A DNA stretch of 64,000 bases, from NCBI RefSeq assembly GCF_038592985.1, contig NZ_CP151951.1:4752501-4816500 (forward strand). The letters run 5' to 3'. Shown here piece after piece: positions 1 to 11,280 of this stretch (position 1 is its first letter; every line of letters starts with the position of its first letter). The stretch comes from Paenibacillus sp. FSL R10-2782. GTDB lineage: Bacteria > Bacillota > Bacilli > Paenibacillales > Paenibacillaceae. A model generated the notes under the pieces. It was not told where the DNA came from and searched no databases. It saw only the letters and a list, made by a program, of their open reading frames with translations. Position numbers and translations under genes: made by a program.

Positions 1-84
1 CCGTACTCACTCGTTGTTCAGTTTTCAAAGATCAAACTTACATTTCGTCTTGCTCTGCTTCATCACCGCGTTTCAGTGGCGACC
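1..84 (-). ncRNA. 5' leader of an rRNA operon (16S gene outside window)
   Basis: The minus-strand text at 16-34 reads TGATCTTTGAAAACTGAAC, the boxA-like block found ahead of 16S and 23S genes in Bacillales. It is followed by the typical ACGAGTGAG stretch. Together with the strong promoter just upstream this is the start of an rrn transcript. No mature rRNA sequence is inside the window. Confidence 0.75.
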
Positions 85-89
85 TTTAT

Positions 90-118
90 AATATATCATT
101 ACTTTTTGAGATTTGCAA
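90..118 (-). promoter_or_regulatory. rRNA operon promoter (sigma-A type)
   Basis: On the minus strand TTGCAA (113-118) and TATATT (90-95) are 17 bases apart. The upstream side (119-150) is a very A/T-rich run resembling an UP element. Transcription would run leftwards into the rRNA leader and out of the window. In Bacillus an rrn operon also lies next to the pdaB/gerD cluster. Confidence 0.75.
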
Positions 119-284
119 GAGTTTTTTTAAAATTCTTTTTTCGAGCAAATTCCTCAAAAAGGAACGAAAATTAATTTACCATGAATCCTAAATAGAGTCA
201 ACACTTATTTTGATATCAGAAAGTCTAAACTTCTTGAGGGTTAACTTCCTGATATCTTTGATTTTATAATTAGCTCTTATATTT
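119..284. other. AT-rich intergenic stretch upstream of rrn promoter
   Basis: No credible ORF is seen. The part next to the promoter is A/T-tract rich and fits an UP element; the rest shows no recognisable site. Confidence 0.5.
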
Positions 285-515
285 TTATTGTTTGGTTTGG
301 GGGACTCGGCCTCTACGGGCATATTTGGATAGTTCCTTGGCGGGTGCAAAGCGGGCATACATGCGGAAAACTGTTTTATACCGAAGCGCTATCGCATAAC
401 GAATATCTTGATCCAACCGGGTATCGCTCATATCAAGCAGCATTTCGTCAAGTTCCTTACGAAGAACATAATCCAGTTCCTTGCATTCTTTTTCGTTAAA
501 CAGCATTCCAAGCAT
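285..515 (-). CDS. small conserved-looking protein of unknown function (76 aa)
   Basis: I do not recognise a named family. The product is short, charged and predicted mainly helical, with an acidic first half (residues 7-35, Glu/Asp/Leu rich) and a basic Arg/Lys C-terminus (residues 45-76). It has no signal peptide, membrane segment or Cys pair. The ATG at 515 has an AAGGGAG ribosome-binding site about 9 bases upstream; a second in-frame ATG lies 3 codons in. It sits between the rRNA operon promoter and the SpoIIM-like gene, on the same strand as both. Coding is plausible from the RBS and amino-acid composition, but the role is unknown. Confidence 0.6.
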   Translation of the reverse strand: MLGMLFNEKECKELDYVLRKELDEMLLDMSDTRLDQDIRYAIALRYKTVFRMYARFAPAKELSKYARRGRVPQTKQ

Positions 516-707
516 ATGACCATACTCCCTTATCAGCTTATTATATAGTGCTTATATTCGTTCAACTATTGTTCCAGTCTTTACATGTTTTTAAACTCAA
601 CTACTAAGGTTTCAAACTTATTCGGATTTAATCATGTTTTCTCTTCGGGCTCTCCCCTTTGTTATGTTCAATTTTCAGGAAAAATATAAATAACGGACCA
701 TAATATT

Positions 708-1322
708 TTAATGTGACAATAAACGATACGTTATTCCACTCTCAATTGCAGCAGCAATAAGTAGCAGGACAACGGACCATATTGACACCCTCAACGTCTG
801 TTTCATAAACAACTCCCATGTTAGAGCAAGCCCTTTTCGTTTCCCCCCTATGCCTGCACCGATCGAGGACATCACCTGCCCTCCAAACTTCAAACCGAAA
901 GCACAGGCGATAATTAAAACAGGTAATTCAATTACACCATGCGGAAGCAGTCCTTTTACAATAACCTCATACAAGCTTCTGCCCGTATCCGCCTGTAAGT
1001 GCACGACAAACCCCAAAACCATCCCATTCATAATCAAAAATACAATCGGTACGATTCCAAATAAGGCCCCGATAAATATAACCAGCACACACTTGATCGC
1101 ATTATTGAAAAAGATGAACACAAAAAAGCTCCATTGAGGATGTTCAGACTGTTGTAAACGCTGAGCCACTTCCCCCAACCCTGACAATTGTTGAGCCAAT
1201 ATAGATTGAATAGCGCCTGTACTTAACCAGCCCACCACAATACTTATGCAAAACAGAAATGCGGAAACTAAAATCAACCGTCTTGTCGTGTGTAAATCGT
1301 GAAGAAATGCTTTTATTCCCAT
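708..1322 (-). CDS. SpoIIM-domain integral membrane protein
   Basis: The roughly 204-residue product has about five hydrophobic segments and the hallmarks of the stage II sporulation protein M family: a conserved helix with a small-residue-rich FGIVPIVFLIMNG stretch, then LPHGVIELP followed by another membrane helix. SpoIIM in Bacillus helps dissolve septal peptidoglycan during engulfment. This copy is not in the usual spoIIM locus, so it may be a paralogue with another job. I chose the ATG at 1322 because AGGAGGT lies 10 bases upstream; the open frame extends 17 codons further. It is divergent from pdaB and occupies the position that kbaA has in B. subtilis, but it does not look like KbaA. 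Confidence 0.8.
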   Translation of the reverse strand: MGIKAFLHDLHTTRRLILVSAFLFCISIVVGWLSTGAIQSILAQQLSGLGEVAQRLQQSEHPQWSFFVFIFFNNAIKCVLVIFIGALFGIVPIVFLIMNGMVLGFVVHLQADTGRSLYEVIVKGLLPHGVIELPVLIIACAFGLKFGGQVMSSIGAGIGGKRKGLALTWELFMKQTLRVSIWSVVLLLIAAAIESGITYRLLSH

Positions 1323-1421
1323 CAGATCAATACCTCCTGTTAGTCCAATGGCATAATTGACAACCCCAGGCATAGCTTTAAGTAAACAAGCACTTCTATG
1401 ATGAAAGGGGCGTTATTAACC

Positions 1422-2201
1422 ATGAATTCTTTTTTTTATGTACTGAACGGCAAAAAAATTAAACGGTTCTTTATCGTAGCGGCGGCGGCCATTTTCGCTA
1501 TTGGGGTTATTTATGTTGAAACCGATAATGTTACCGTTTTTTCCGAGGAAGCACCAGCGGCCATTTATAGTGTACCCACAGACAAAAAGCTGATAGCTCT
1601 TACCTTTGACATTAGTTGGGGAGATAAGCGTACTGAGCCCATCTTAAAGGTTCTTGAAGACAAAAAAGTAACCAAGTCTACCTTCTTTCTTTCTTCCCCG
1701 TGGAGCAAAACACATCCGGAGCTTGTGAATCAGATTAAAGATCGCGGATTTGAGATCGGCAGCCATGGACATAAACATGAAAATTACAGCAGTCTAAGCG
1801 ATGAGGAGATTCGTAAGCAGATTTCAACAGCCCACACCACTTTAACTGAGCTGACCGGGCAAACGCCGAAGTTGATCCGTATGCCTAATGGTGATTTCGA
1901 CAAAAGGGTTCTTCAGGTCGCAAGCACTTTAGGCTATAAAACAATCCAGTGGGACACGGACTCTTTAGATTGGAAAAACCCAGGTACTCAGGTCATTATT
2001 GACCGTGTTGTGAAGAAAGCACATCCCGGCGACATAGTTCTTCTGCATGCCAGTGATTCCTGTAAGCAAACTCATGAAGCGCTGCCCGTTATTATCGACA
2101 AATTGCGTGCGCAAGGTTATGAATTTGTAACTGTATCCGAACTGCTTCAACAGGGCACAGTAAAAGGCAAAGAGGTTCGTGATCAGGCTTTGGGGCTTTA
2201 A
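1422..2201 (+). CDS. pdaB: polysaccharide deacetylase family sporulation protein PdaB
   Basis: This 259-residue membrane-anchored NodB-domain protein is needed in Bacillus to keep spores stable after late sporulation. An N-terminal hydrophobic segment (about residues 15-31) follows a basic stretch, and the NodB fold runs from about residue 57 to 250. The metal-binding SHGHKH motif is present (about 114-119). The usual TFDD motif reads TFDI (about 61-64), so the second Asp is replaced, as I recall for PdaB proteins generally; strict deacetylase activity is therefore uncertain. The ATG at 1422 gives the typical MN-F-YV start, with AAAGGGG about 11 bases upstream. gerD follows 106 bases downstream on the same strand. 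Confidence 0.9.
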   Translation: MNSFFYVLNGKKIKRFFIVAAAAIFAIGVIYVETDNVTVFSEEAPAAIYSVPTDKKLIALTFDISWGDKRTEPILKVLEDKKVTKSTFFLSSPWSKTHPELVNQIKDRGFEIGSHGHKHENYSSLSDEEIRKQISTAHTTLTELTGQTPKLIRMPNGDFDKRVLQVASTLGYKTIQWDTDSLDWKNPGTQVIIDRVVKKAHPGDIVLLHASDSCKQTHEALPVIIDKLRAQGYEFVTVSELLQQGTVKGKEVRDQALGL

Positions 2202-2245
2202 GGAGTTATTTTACAACGTTCTCAACAAAAAACCAAAAGTCAGGC

Positions 2246-2276
2246 GACATATTTCACCCTATCCATTCGCATACTA
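2246..2276 (+). promoter_or_regulatory. candidate SigG-type promoter of gerD
   Basis: GACATA (2246-2251) and CATACTA (2270-2276) are 18 bases apart. This resembles the forespore SigG pattern, with a good -10 and a partial -35. It lies about 30 bases upstream of gerD, which is forespore-expressed in Bacillus. The match is by eye only. Confidence 0.45.
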
Positions 2277-2307
2277 TCCACATTCATGATGAAGGAGGAA
2301 TACGACC

Positions 2308-3048
2308 ATGAATTGGACTCGTTTGCGATTAGTCAGCATGATATGCGTACTGGGCGTTGCGCTGACCGGCTGTGGTTCGGACCAGAGCTCCGCGCCTCCC
2401 CAGAACAGCTATAAAGAAATGAAAACGATGGTTGTCGATATTTTAAAAAGCGATGACGGGAAAAAAGCAGTGGAGGAGGCTTTGACGGGAGAAAGCAGCT
2501 CTTCCAAAGAAGGGCAATCCGGTCAAGATAGCGAAAGCGGTGGATCTGGGGGAGGTTCCGGTGGCGGCAGTATGGGGATGAAAATGATTATGCCTACACA
2601 GTCAGCAGAACAGATGAAAATCGCAGTCAAGGATACCTTGGTTTCTCCAGAATACAAAAAGGAAATCGAAAAAATTATGACTGATCCGCGCTTTGCCGGT
2701 GAATTTGCCAAGGCCATCAACAGCCAAAGTAAGCAACTTCATATGCAACTTATTAAAGACCCTTCTTATCAAAAATCTATTGAGGCGATGCTCAAATCGC
2801 CAGAACTAACCAAAATGTATATGGATTTAACTAAAACCCCTGAATACCGCAAACAATCTATGACGGTTATGCACGATGCGATGCAGAATCCTATTTTCCG
2901 ACTTGAGGTCATGAATTTACTCAAAACTGTCGTACAAGAAGAGCTTCAACCCAAGGTTGAGAAAAAAAGTGGTGGTCAAAATGGATCAAGTGGTGAAAAA
3001 CAAGGTGGCGGTAGTGGAGATAGCAGCGGCGGACAAGGGAGTCAATAA
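2308..3048 (+). CDS. gerD: spore germination lipoprotein GerD
   Basis: GerD is the inner-membrane lipoprotein that organises germinant receptors into the germinosome in spores. The 246-residue product starts with a lipoprotein signal ending LTGCGS, with Cys22 as the lipidation site. A helical central region (about residues 30-65 and 95-215) carries repeated Tyr-Lys/Pro-Glu helical units. Two low-complexity stretches are notable: a Gly/Ser-rich linker at about 68-90 and a Gly/Ser/Gln-rich tail from about 220 to the end. A GAAGGAGG site lies 8 to 10 bases before the ATG. A SigG-like promoter precedes it, and a strong bidirectional terminator separates it from the convergent salA. Confidence 0.93.
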   Translation: MNWTRLRLVSMICVLGVALTGCGSDQSSAPPQNSYKEMKTMVVDILKSDDGKKAVEEALTGESSSSKEGQSGQDSESGGSGGGSGGGSMGMKMIMPTQSAEQMKIAVKDTLVSPEYKKEIEKIMTDPRFAGEFAKAINSQSKQLHMQLIKDPSYQKSIEAMLKSPELTKMYMDLTKTPEYRKQSMTVMHDAMQNPIFRLEVMNLLKTVVQEELQPKVEKKSGGQNGSSGEKQGGGSGDSSGGQGSQ

Positions 3049-3050
3049 TA

Positions 3051-3080
3051 AAAAGGCTGGTTCAGCAACCAGCCTTTTTT
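3051..3080. terminator. bidirectional terminator between gerD and salA
   Basis: There is a perfect 10-bp stem AAGGCTGGTT / AACCAGCCTT with a CAGC loop. It has a T run on the plus strand and an A run on the left, so it can end both convergent transcripts. Confidence 0.92.
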
Positions 3081-3081
3081 C

Positions 3082-4188
3082 TTATTCAGATTCGGTGTGC
3101 AACGTCGTAATTTGGGAGGCGATATCGTTGTAGATCGCTCCTGTTGCCGATTCGGTTTTATATACAGATGGTGAGAAATCCGCCTCTGACGGATGATTAT
3201 CTGGAATACCTAGCGGAATTTGCGCCAGCAGCTTTGTATGAAGGGTGTCCGCCAGCATAGCCCCACCTCCACGGCCGAAAACATAGTCCTTCTCTCCGGT
3301 AGAGGATACATAATAGGACATGTTCTCCACAACGCCAATGACCTTATGATCCGTTTGGAGCGCCATTGCTCCTGCACGTGCGGCGACAAAGGCTGCCGTG
3401 GCATGAGGGGTGGTCACAATAATTTCTTCACTCTGCGGGATCATCTGGTGTACATCAAGCGCCACATCCCCTGTTCCCGGCGGTAGATCAAGAATCATAT
3501 AGTCCAGCTCGCCCCATTCTACATCGCTAAAAAACTGTCTGAGCATTCTTCCCAGCATGGGACCTCTCCAAATCACTGGGTTGTTCTCCCTGACAAAAAA
3601 GCCCATAGACATAATCTTAATACCAAATCGCTCCACCGGCTGAATAATACCTTCTTCTACGGTAGGAACGTCCTCAACTCCGATCATATCTGGTACGCTG
3701 AATCCATAGATGTCAGCATCAATCAAACCTACACGTTTGCCCTGTCTAGCCAAGGCAGCCGCTAAATTGACAGCCACCGTCGATTTCCCAACACCGCCTT
3801 TTCCGCTGGCAATCGCAATAAAACGTACACCAGATGCCGGATTCAGCAGCTCATGTTTTTCCATACCGGCAGCATGTCCCTTAGTCAAAACCGGGTCAGA
3901 CGCTTCCTCCACATGCTCTCCCGTTTGAATAGAGGATCTTTCATGGTCAGACGCTTCACGAATACGAATATGAATATGGCTCAGCCCAACTTCTTCCAAC
4001 GTCTGCCTGATTTCCCGCTCCAGCTCTGCACGTGCCCCTTCCTCCGGATCCAGACTAATCACGGTCAAGGATACACGATCCTCTTTAATAACAACATCCC
4101 GAATAAAATGAATATCCACCAAACGATGACCTGTGTGAGGCTCTCGTACCTGATGAAGTAGCTCTATAACTTGCTCTCTGGTTTGCAT
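3082..4188 (-). CDS. salA: Mrp/NBP35-family iron-sulfur cluster carrier ATPase (SalA/ApbC type)
   Basis: The 368-residue protein has two parts: a MIP18/DUF59-like N-terminal domain (about residues 1-80) and a deviant Walker-A P-loop ATPase (SGKGGVGKST at about 128-137) with the Mrp/MinD fold. In B. subtilis the orthologue SalA (YbaL) is linked to ScoC repression and protease control. Other Mrp proteins carry Fe-S clusters; no obvious CxxC is visible in the C-terminal half here, which argues for the SalA-like regulatory branch. It sits 60 bases downstream of cwlD in the same direction, as in Bacillus, and shares the terminator with gerD. Either name is compatible with the sequence. Confidence 0.88.
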   Translation of the reverse strand: MQTREQVIELLHQVREPHTGHRLVDIHFIRDVVIKEDRVSLTVISLDPEEGARAELEREIRQTLEEVGLSHIHIRIREASDHERSSIQTGEHVEEASDPVLTKGHAAGMEKHELLNPASGVRFIAIASGKGGVGKSTVAVNLAAALARQGKRVGLIDADIYGFSVPDMIGVEDVPTVEEGIIQPVERFGIKIMSMGFFVRENNPVIWRGPMLGRMLRQFFSDVEWGELDYMILDLPPGTGDVALDVHQMIPQSEEIIVTTPHATAAFVAARAGAMALQTDHKVIGVVENMSYYVSSTGEKDYVFGRGGGAMLADTLHTKLLAQIPLGIPDNHPSEADFSPSVYKTESATGAIYNDIASQITTLHTESE

Positions 4189-4248
4189 GAATAATCAGCA
4201 CCTCTGCTTCAATGAATTTACGTAGTTGTAAACACTTACAGTATACCA

Positions 4249-5025
4249 CTATCTGACCTCAGGTGCTGACGATGCCTTTTTTTCCCCAGCACTATAACGA
4301 AGCACTCCCTTGTAAATCGCTGCCGCCACCTGTCTCTGATAGGTCTCGTCATTCAGTCGTCTGGCTTCCTCTGGATGGGATAAGAAACCGACTTCAACGA
4401 GAGCTGATGGCATTTTGAGGGCCTTGAGCAAATATACCGTATTCACCGTCTTGGCTACTCTGTCTGTGTTCTCCAGGTTGCGTTTAATCTCCTCCTGAAT
4501 GAGGGAGGCCAAATTTTCGTTATCCGCATGATTCGGTACGTAAAAGGTTTGGGCGCCACTCCAGCGGCTCGACGGGATGCTGTTCATGTGAATGCTTAAA
4601 AAGAGGTCCGCTTTATGCTCTTCAATCATGCGTACACGCTGCTTCAGATCCTCCGTTTTTCTTCTTGCATAGCCCTTTGTTTCTTGCTGCGCCAAATCAC
4701 GATCAGCCTCCCGAGTCATGACGACAACGGCTCCTGCTTGCTGCAAATAATCCCGCAAATAAAAGGCAATCGCCAGATTAATGTCCTTCTCGATGACACC
4801 TTCTTTGCTGACAGCCCCTCCATCGGGCCCTCCATGTCCTGCATCTATGGCAATTACTTTACCGGAAAGCGGAAGACTCCAATGAGTCCAGGCTCTCGAA
4901 GCAGGTATCTCATACAGAGCCAGCGTGATAAACAGAACGGCGAGACAGCAGCCCAGCAGTATTTTTTTCAGCGTCCGATAGCGAATCCACAGTGTAACCT
5001 CGTGTTTACGATTGTTTTTTTGCAT
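4249..5025 (-). CDS. cwlD: N-acetylmuramoyl-L-alanine amidase CwlD (muramic-delta-lactam formation)
   Basis: CwlD removes the peptide side chain from N-acetylmuramic acid in spore cortex, the first step to muramic-delta-lactam that germination lytic enzymes need. The 258-residue product has one N-terminal membrane segment (about residues 22-40) and an Amidase_3 domain (about 56-245). Zinc-site features are IDAGHGG (His64), KDINLAIA with its acidic partner, SIHMNS, and the catalytic VEVGFLSH near the end. The ATG at 5025 follows GGAGG, which lies inside the 3' arm of a long hairpin (5032-5080), so long read-through transcripts from sat would hide the ribosome-binding site. salA follows. Confidence 0.93.
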   Translation of the reverse strand: MQKNNRKHEVTLWIRYRTLKKILLGCCLAVLFITLALYEIPASRAWTHWSLPLSGKVIAIDAGHGGPDGGAVSKEGVIEKDINLAIAFYLRDYLQQAGAVVVMTREADRDLAQQETKGYARRKTEDLKQRVRMIEEHKADLFLSIHMNSIPSSRWSGAQTFYVPNHADNENLASLIQEEIKRNLENTDRVAKTVNTVYLLKALKMPSALVEVGFLSHPEEARRLNDETYQRQVAAAIYKGVLRYSAGEKKASSAPEVR

Positions 5026-5031
5026 AACAAA

Positions 5032-5080
5032 ACGCCTCCGTCCCTATACAGATACTAATGATCTATATGGGACGAGGCGT
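5032..5080 (-). terminator. long hairpin downstream of sat that contains the cwlD ribosome-binding site
   Basis: The arms 5032-5048 and 5064-5080 pair over about 16 bp with two single-base bulges and a 15-base loop. On the minus strand the 3' arm ends GGACGGAGGCG followed by TTTTGTT, so it can act as the sat terminator. The GGAGG in that arm is also the cwlD Shine-Dalgarno. Confidence 0.75.
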
Positions 5081-5089
5081 GTAAATAGT
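5061..5089 (-). promoter_or_regulatory. candidate SigE-type promoter of cwlD
   Basis: On the minus strand ACTATT (5084-5089) and CATATAGAT (5061-5069) are 14 bases apart, resembling the mother-cell SigE pattern. The expected start point (about 5053-5056) falls in the loop of the hairpin. An RNA from this promoter would therefore lack the 5' arm and leave the cwlD ribosome-binding site open. Confidence 0.45.
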
Positions 5090-5094
5090 ACAAC

Positions 5095-6264
5095 TCAGGA
5101 ATGAACAAATTCTTTCATACCTTCAATCAACACTTGGGCAACTTCAGGTCGTGTAAATTCAGGTGGCGGGCAAACCCCGGAGCGTAACAATTCCCGTACT
5201 TTGGTGCCCGAAAGCGTCAAATGATGTTCCTTGGGATGAGGGCATGTTTTGCTAGAGGCCATATTTCCACATCGGGTACAATAAAAGCTGTGCTCGAAAA
5301 ACAACGGGGTGATCTCCAGTTCCTCAGGTGTGAAGTTTTTGAAAATGTCCTGTGCTTCGTACGTGCCGTAATAGTCTCCTACACCCGCATGGTCCCTCCC
5401 TACAATAAAATGGGTACAACCGTAGTTCTTCCGCACAATGGCATGAAAAATAGCCTCTCTCGGACCCGCATAGCGCATGGCAGCAGGAAACACGCCCAAA
5501 AAGGTACGGTCAGCCGGATAATAGTTATCGAGCAGCACCAGATAGCTCTTCATACGCACGTCTGCCGGAACGTCATCTGATTTGGTTTCACCAACGAGCG
5601 GATTTAGAAATAACGCATCGACAATCTCCATCGCGCTTTTTTGGATGTACTCATGCGCCCGGTGTACGGGATTACGCGTTTGAAATCCGACTACTGTTTT
5701 CCAGCCTTTTTCAGCAAAATGATTGCGCGTCTGCGCCGGTGTGTAATAAAACTCACCAAATTGCGAGGGTTCCGGCCGATTCAGCACCTGCACAGATCCC
5801 CCTACATAAGTAGCTGGTCGCTCCAAAAGTTTTTTGACACCAGGATGCGCCGGATCATTCGTCTTGAATACACTTCTGGCCTCCTCTGTCTGATCAACCT
5901 GATATATGCTCTCAATATCAAGTACAGCATATATGATACCGTCCGTTTCACCCACTAAAGCAACCTGCTGCCCCAATGCCAGCTCCCCGGCTATGCTGTC
6001 CGTAACCGCAAGCGTAATGGGGATACTCCAGACTGTGCCATCGGCAAGACGCATATCTGCTACCACCGACCGATAGTCGGCTTCGTTCATAAACCCTGTC
6101 AGTGGAGAAAATGCCCCCACTCCAATCAAATCCAGATCGGAAATAGTCCACGAATTTACACGGATAGGAAATAATTCACGAGCGGCCTGCAAAAGTATTT
6201 TTTGCTCTGAACCTACAATAATTCTATCTATAAGCGTTCCACCATGCGGAAGAATTGCAGTCAT
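5095..6264 (-). CDS. sat: sulfate adenylyltransferase (ATP sulfurylase)
   Basis: This enzyme makes adenosine 5'-phosphosulfate from sulfate and ATP, the first step of sulfate assimilation. The 389-residue monofunctional form has an N-terminal PUA-like domain (about residues 1-165) and the catalytic domain with [11 protein letters not shown] (about 195-205), GRDHAG and a CTRCG...C cysteine cluster near 331-345. No APS kinase domain is fused. cysH lies 51 bases upstream on the same strand, so the two form a sulfate-to-sulfite operon without a PAPS step. A long hairpin ends the transcript just ahead of cwlD. Confidence 0.95.
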   Translation of the reverse strand: MTAILPHGGTLIDRIIVGSEQKILLQAARELFPIRVNSWTISDLDLIGVGAFSPLTGFMNEADYRSVVADMRLADGTVWSIPITLAVTDSIAGELALGQQVALVGETDGIIYAVLDIESIYQVDQTEEARSVFKTNDPAHPGVKKLLERPATYVGGSVQVLNRPEPSQFGEFYYTPAQTRNHFAEKGWKTVVGFQTRNPVHRAHEYIQKSAMEIVDALFLNPLVGETKSDDVPADVRMKSYLVLLDNYYPADRTFLGVFPAAMRYAGPREAIFHAIVRKNYGCTHFIVGRDHAGVGDYYGTYEAQDIFKNFTPEELEITPLFFEHSFYCTRCGNMASSKTCPHPKEHHLTLSGTKVRELLRSGVCPPPEFTRPEVAQVLIEGMKEFVHS

Positions 6265-6315
6265 AATGTACTTCCTTTCTGTTCTTAAATGCCATTCGCA
6301 GCTAATTGTGTATCG

Positions 6316-7008
6316 TTATTGATGGAGTCCACACTCCGTTTTCTCATTACCTGACCAGCGTCCAGCACGAGGATCTTCGCCCGGAAGGACTTGACGCGTA
6401 CATTGCTCACAACCGATGCTGGGAAAGTTACGATCATGTAGGGGATTATACAGCACTTTATGCGTATGAATGTAATTCCACACGTCCTCTGTTGTCCAAC
6501 TTGCCAACGGGTTGAATTTAACAAGGCCGAACTTTTCGTCATACTCTATCTTTTTTGCATTTGCACGGGTAGGAGCCTGATCTCGACGAATTCCGGTAAT
6601 CCATGCATCGTATTGTGATAAAATACGTGTCAGTGGCTCTACTTTACGTATACCACAGCATGTGTTGGGATCTGATTTCCAAAGCTCTTCTCCATGCTTG
6701 GCCGCTTGCTCTTCCGGAGTAATTAAGGGAGATACCCGCACAAAATCCATGTTGTATTTTTCCTTCATCTGATCACGCGTATCGTACGTTTCTTGAAAAT
6801 GAAAGTCAGTGTCCAAATAAAAAACATCACTGGAGGGACTAATTTTTTGCAGCATATCTACTAGTACCACATCCTCCGCCCCAAAGCTACAAGCAAAGGT
6901 AAGATTCGGAAACGTATGAACAGCATACTGAATAATTTCCTCAGGCGTAGCCTCTTCCAGTTCAATCGCCTTAACCTTAATCAATGCTTCTTTCTCCAAT
7001 AAATTCAT
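6316..7008 (-). CDS. cysH: adenylyl-sulfate reductase, thioredoxin-dependent (CysH family, 4Fe-4S type)
   Basis: The product (230 aa) reduces activated sulfate to sulfite. It has the CCGIRKVEPL motif and a second Cys pair in GCEQCT, the two pairs that hold the 4Fe-4S cluster in APS reductases, plus the C-terminal ECGLH catalytic motif. The cluster and the absence of an APS kinase next door favour APS over PAPS as substrate. The open frame extends to 7050, but I chose the ATG at 7008 because GGAGG sits 7 bases upstream. It forms an operon with sat. Confidence 0.92.
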   Translation of the reverse strand: MNLLEKEALIKVKAIELEEATPEEIIQYAVHTFPNLTFACSFGAEDVVLVDMLQKISPSSDVFYLDTDFHFQETYDTRDQMKEKYNMDFVRVSPLITPEEQAAKHGEELWKSDPNTCCGIRKVEPLTRILSQYDAWITGIRRDQAPTRANAKKIEYDEKFGLVKFNPLASWTTEDVWNYIHTHKVLYNPLHDRNFPSIGCEQCTRQVLPGEDPRAGRWSGNEKTECGLHQ

Positions 7009-7281
7009 TATTAATGCGCCTCCGTCTGAAGATTCATAAATAAGTACCATGTTGCAAAAGCCGACTAAACTAATAAGAATAAATAAAGTATAAAACTTTC
7101 ATATTCATTGTCAATCCACAGTATGTGGGCCTGATATTAACACTACTCAGTCAGAAATCAGCAGGAAGGTTGTTCTGTCAGCATTCTATAACCATATCCC
7201 CGGCATTCGACCAGGTTCATTGACTTTATATAAAATATTCTTATACAGTTCATTTGGGAATGATCTTCTTAAAAAGAAAGA
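7009..7281. other. intergenic region upstream of cysH-sat
   Basis: There is no ORF of note. The segment 7065-7115 is A/T-rich and is the likely cysH promoter area. I see no clear T-box or S-box here, and I could not assign a specific regulator site. Confidence 0.4.
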
Positions 7282-7327
7282 ACGTGTGCCCCTAACTCAT
7301 AAAGTTAGTTTGCAACACGTCCTTTTT
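7282..7327. terminator. terminator downstream of the glucoside operon
   Basis: A stem ACGTGTGC / GCAACACGT with inner CTAAC / GTTAG closes a hairpin. A T run follows on the plus strand, and a pyrimidine-rich T tract on the minus strand. It lies 7 bases after the stop codon of the family 1 glycosidase. Confidence 0.7.
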
Positions 7328-7333
7328 TAACAG

Positions 7334-10684
<3,351 letters not shown>

Positions 10685-10714
10685 TCATTCCGCCCCCTTT
10701 TGGCCAAAGCTCTT

Positions 10715-11266
10715 TTATTTACCGCCAGCAAAATTGTATAACATTTTCTCCCGTAAAACGGATGTGTCTTTCCCGAATATCTCCGCAATCTTATATGCAA
10801 ATGGATATGGAGTTGCCGGTCCCTGACTTGTAACGATATTTTGATCCGCTACGACAACTTCATCTTTGAAGATACCTCCAAGCAGTTTTTCTGCATAACC
10901 TGTATAGCCTGTCACCTCTTTACCGTCAATTACCTTCGCATCGGATAAGACAACAGTACCAGAACACATAGCAGCTATATATTTATCATGATCATTAAAA
11001 TACTGTACCATTTGTATGACATCCGGATTTTCTTTCAAGTTCTGCCCCCCTGGGCGTCCACCTGGCAAAACGATCATGTCATACTCTTTTACTTCTTCAC
11101 CAAAGGCTTTGTCACCCTCCACATATATCCCGTGCATTCCTTTAACCAGCTTATCTTCAAAATAAAAAGTATCGCATGTAAGACCTGCTCTTCTTAAGAT
11201 ATCTACTATGGTTAATGTCTCACCCTCTTCATAACCCGTTGCCATCAACACTGCAATTTTACTCAT
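10715..11266 (-). CDS. DJ-1/PfpI family protein, copy A
   Basis: The 183-residue flavodoxin-like protein belongs to the DJ-1/YajL branch of the DJ-1/PfpI superfamily. It has the N-terminal acidic GYEEGET motif (Glu13-Glu14) and the nucleophile elbow AAMCSG with Cys101, then a GPATPYPFAY helix. Family members have been proposed as deglycases, glyoxalases, chaperones or hydrolases of reactive metabolites; the true substrate is debated. Copy A has SG after the Cys where copy B has AA, suggesting a split in function. It is the second gene of the glucoside operon, 14 bases after copy B. Confidence 0.88.
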   Translation of the reverse strand: MSKIAVLMATGYEEGETLTIVDILRRAGLTCDTFYFEDKLVKGMHGIYVEGDKAFGEEVKEYDMIVLPGGRPGGQNLKENPDVIQMVQYFNDHDKYIAAMCSGTVVLSDAKVIDGKEVTGYTGYAEKLLGGIFKDEVVVADQNIVTSQGPATPYPFAYKIAEIFGKDTSVLREKMLYNFAGGK

Positions 11267-11280
11267 AATCTCTATACCCC

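Noticed and set aside
708..1322. KbaA by gene position
   Set aside because: The LPHGVIELP motif and helix pattern match SpoIIM-type proteins and not KbaA.
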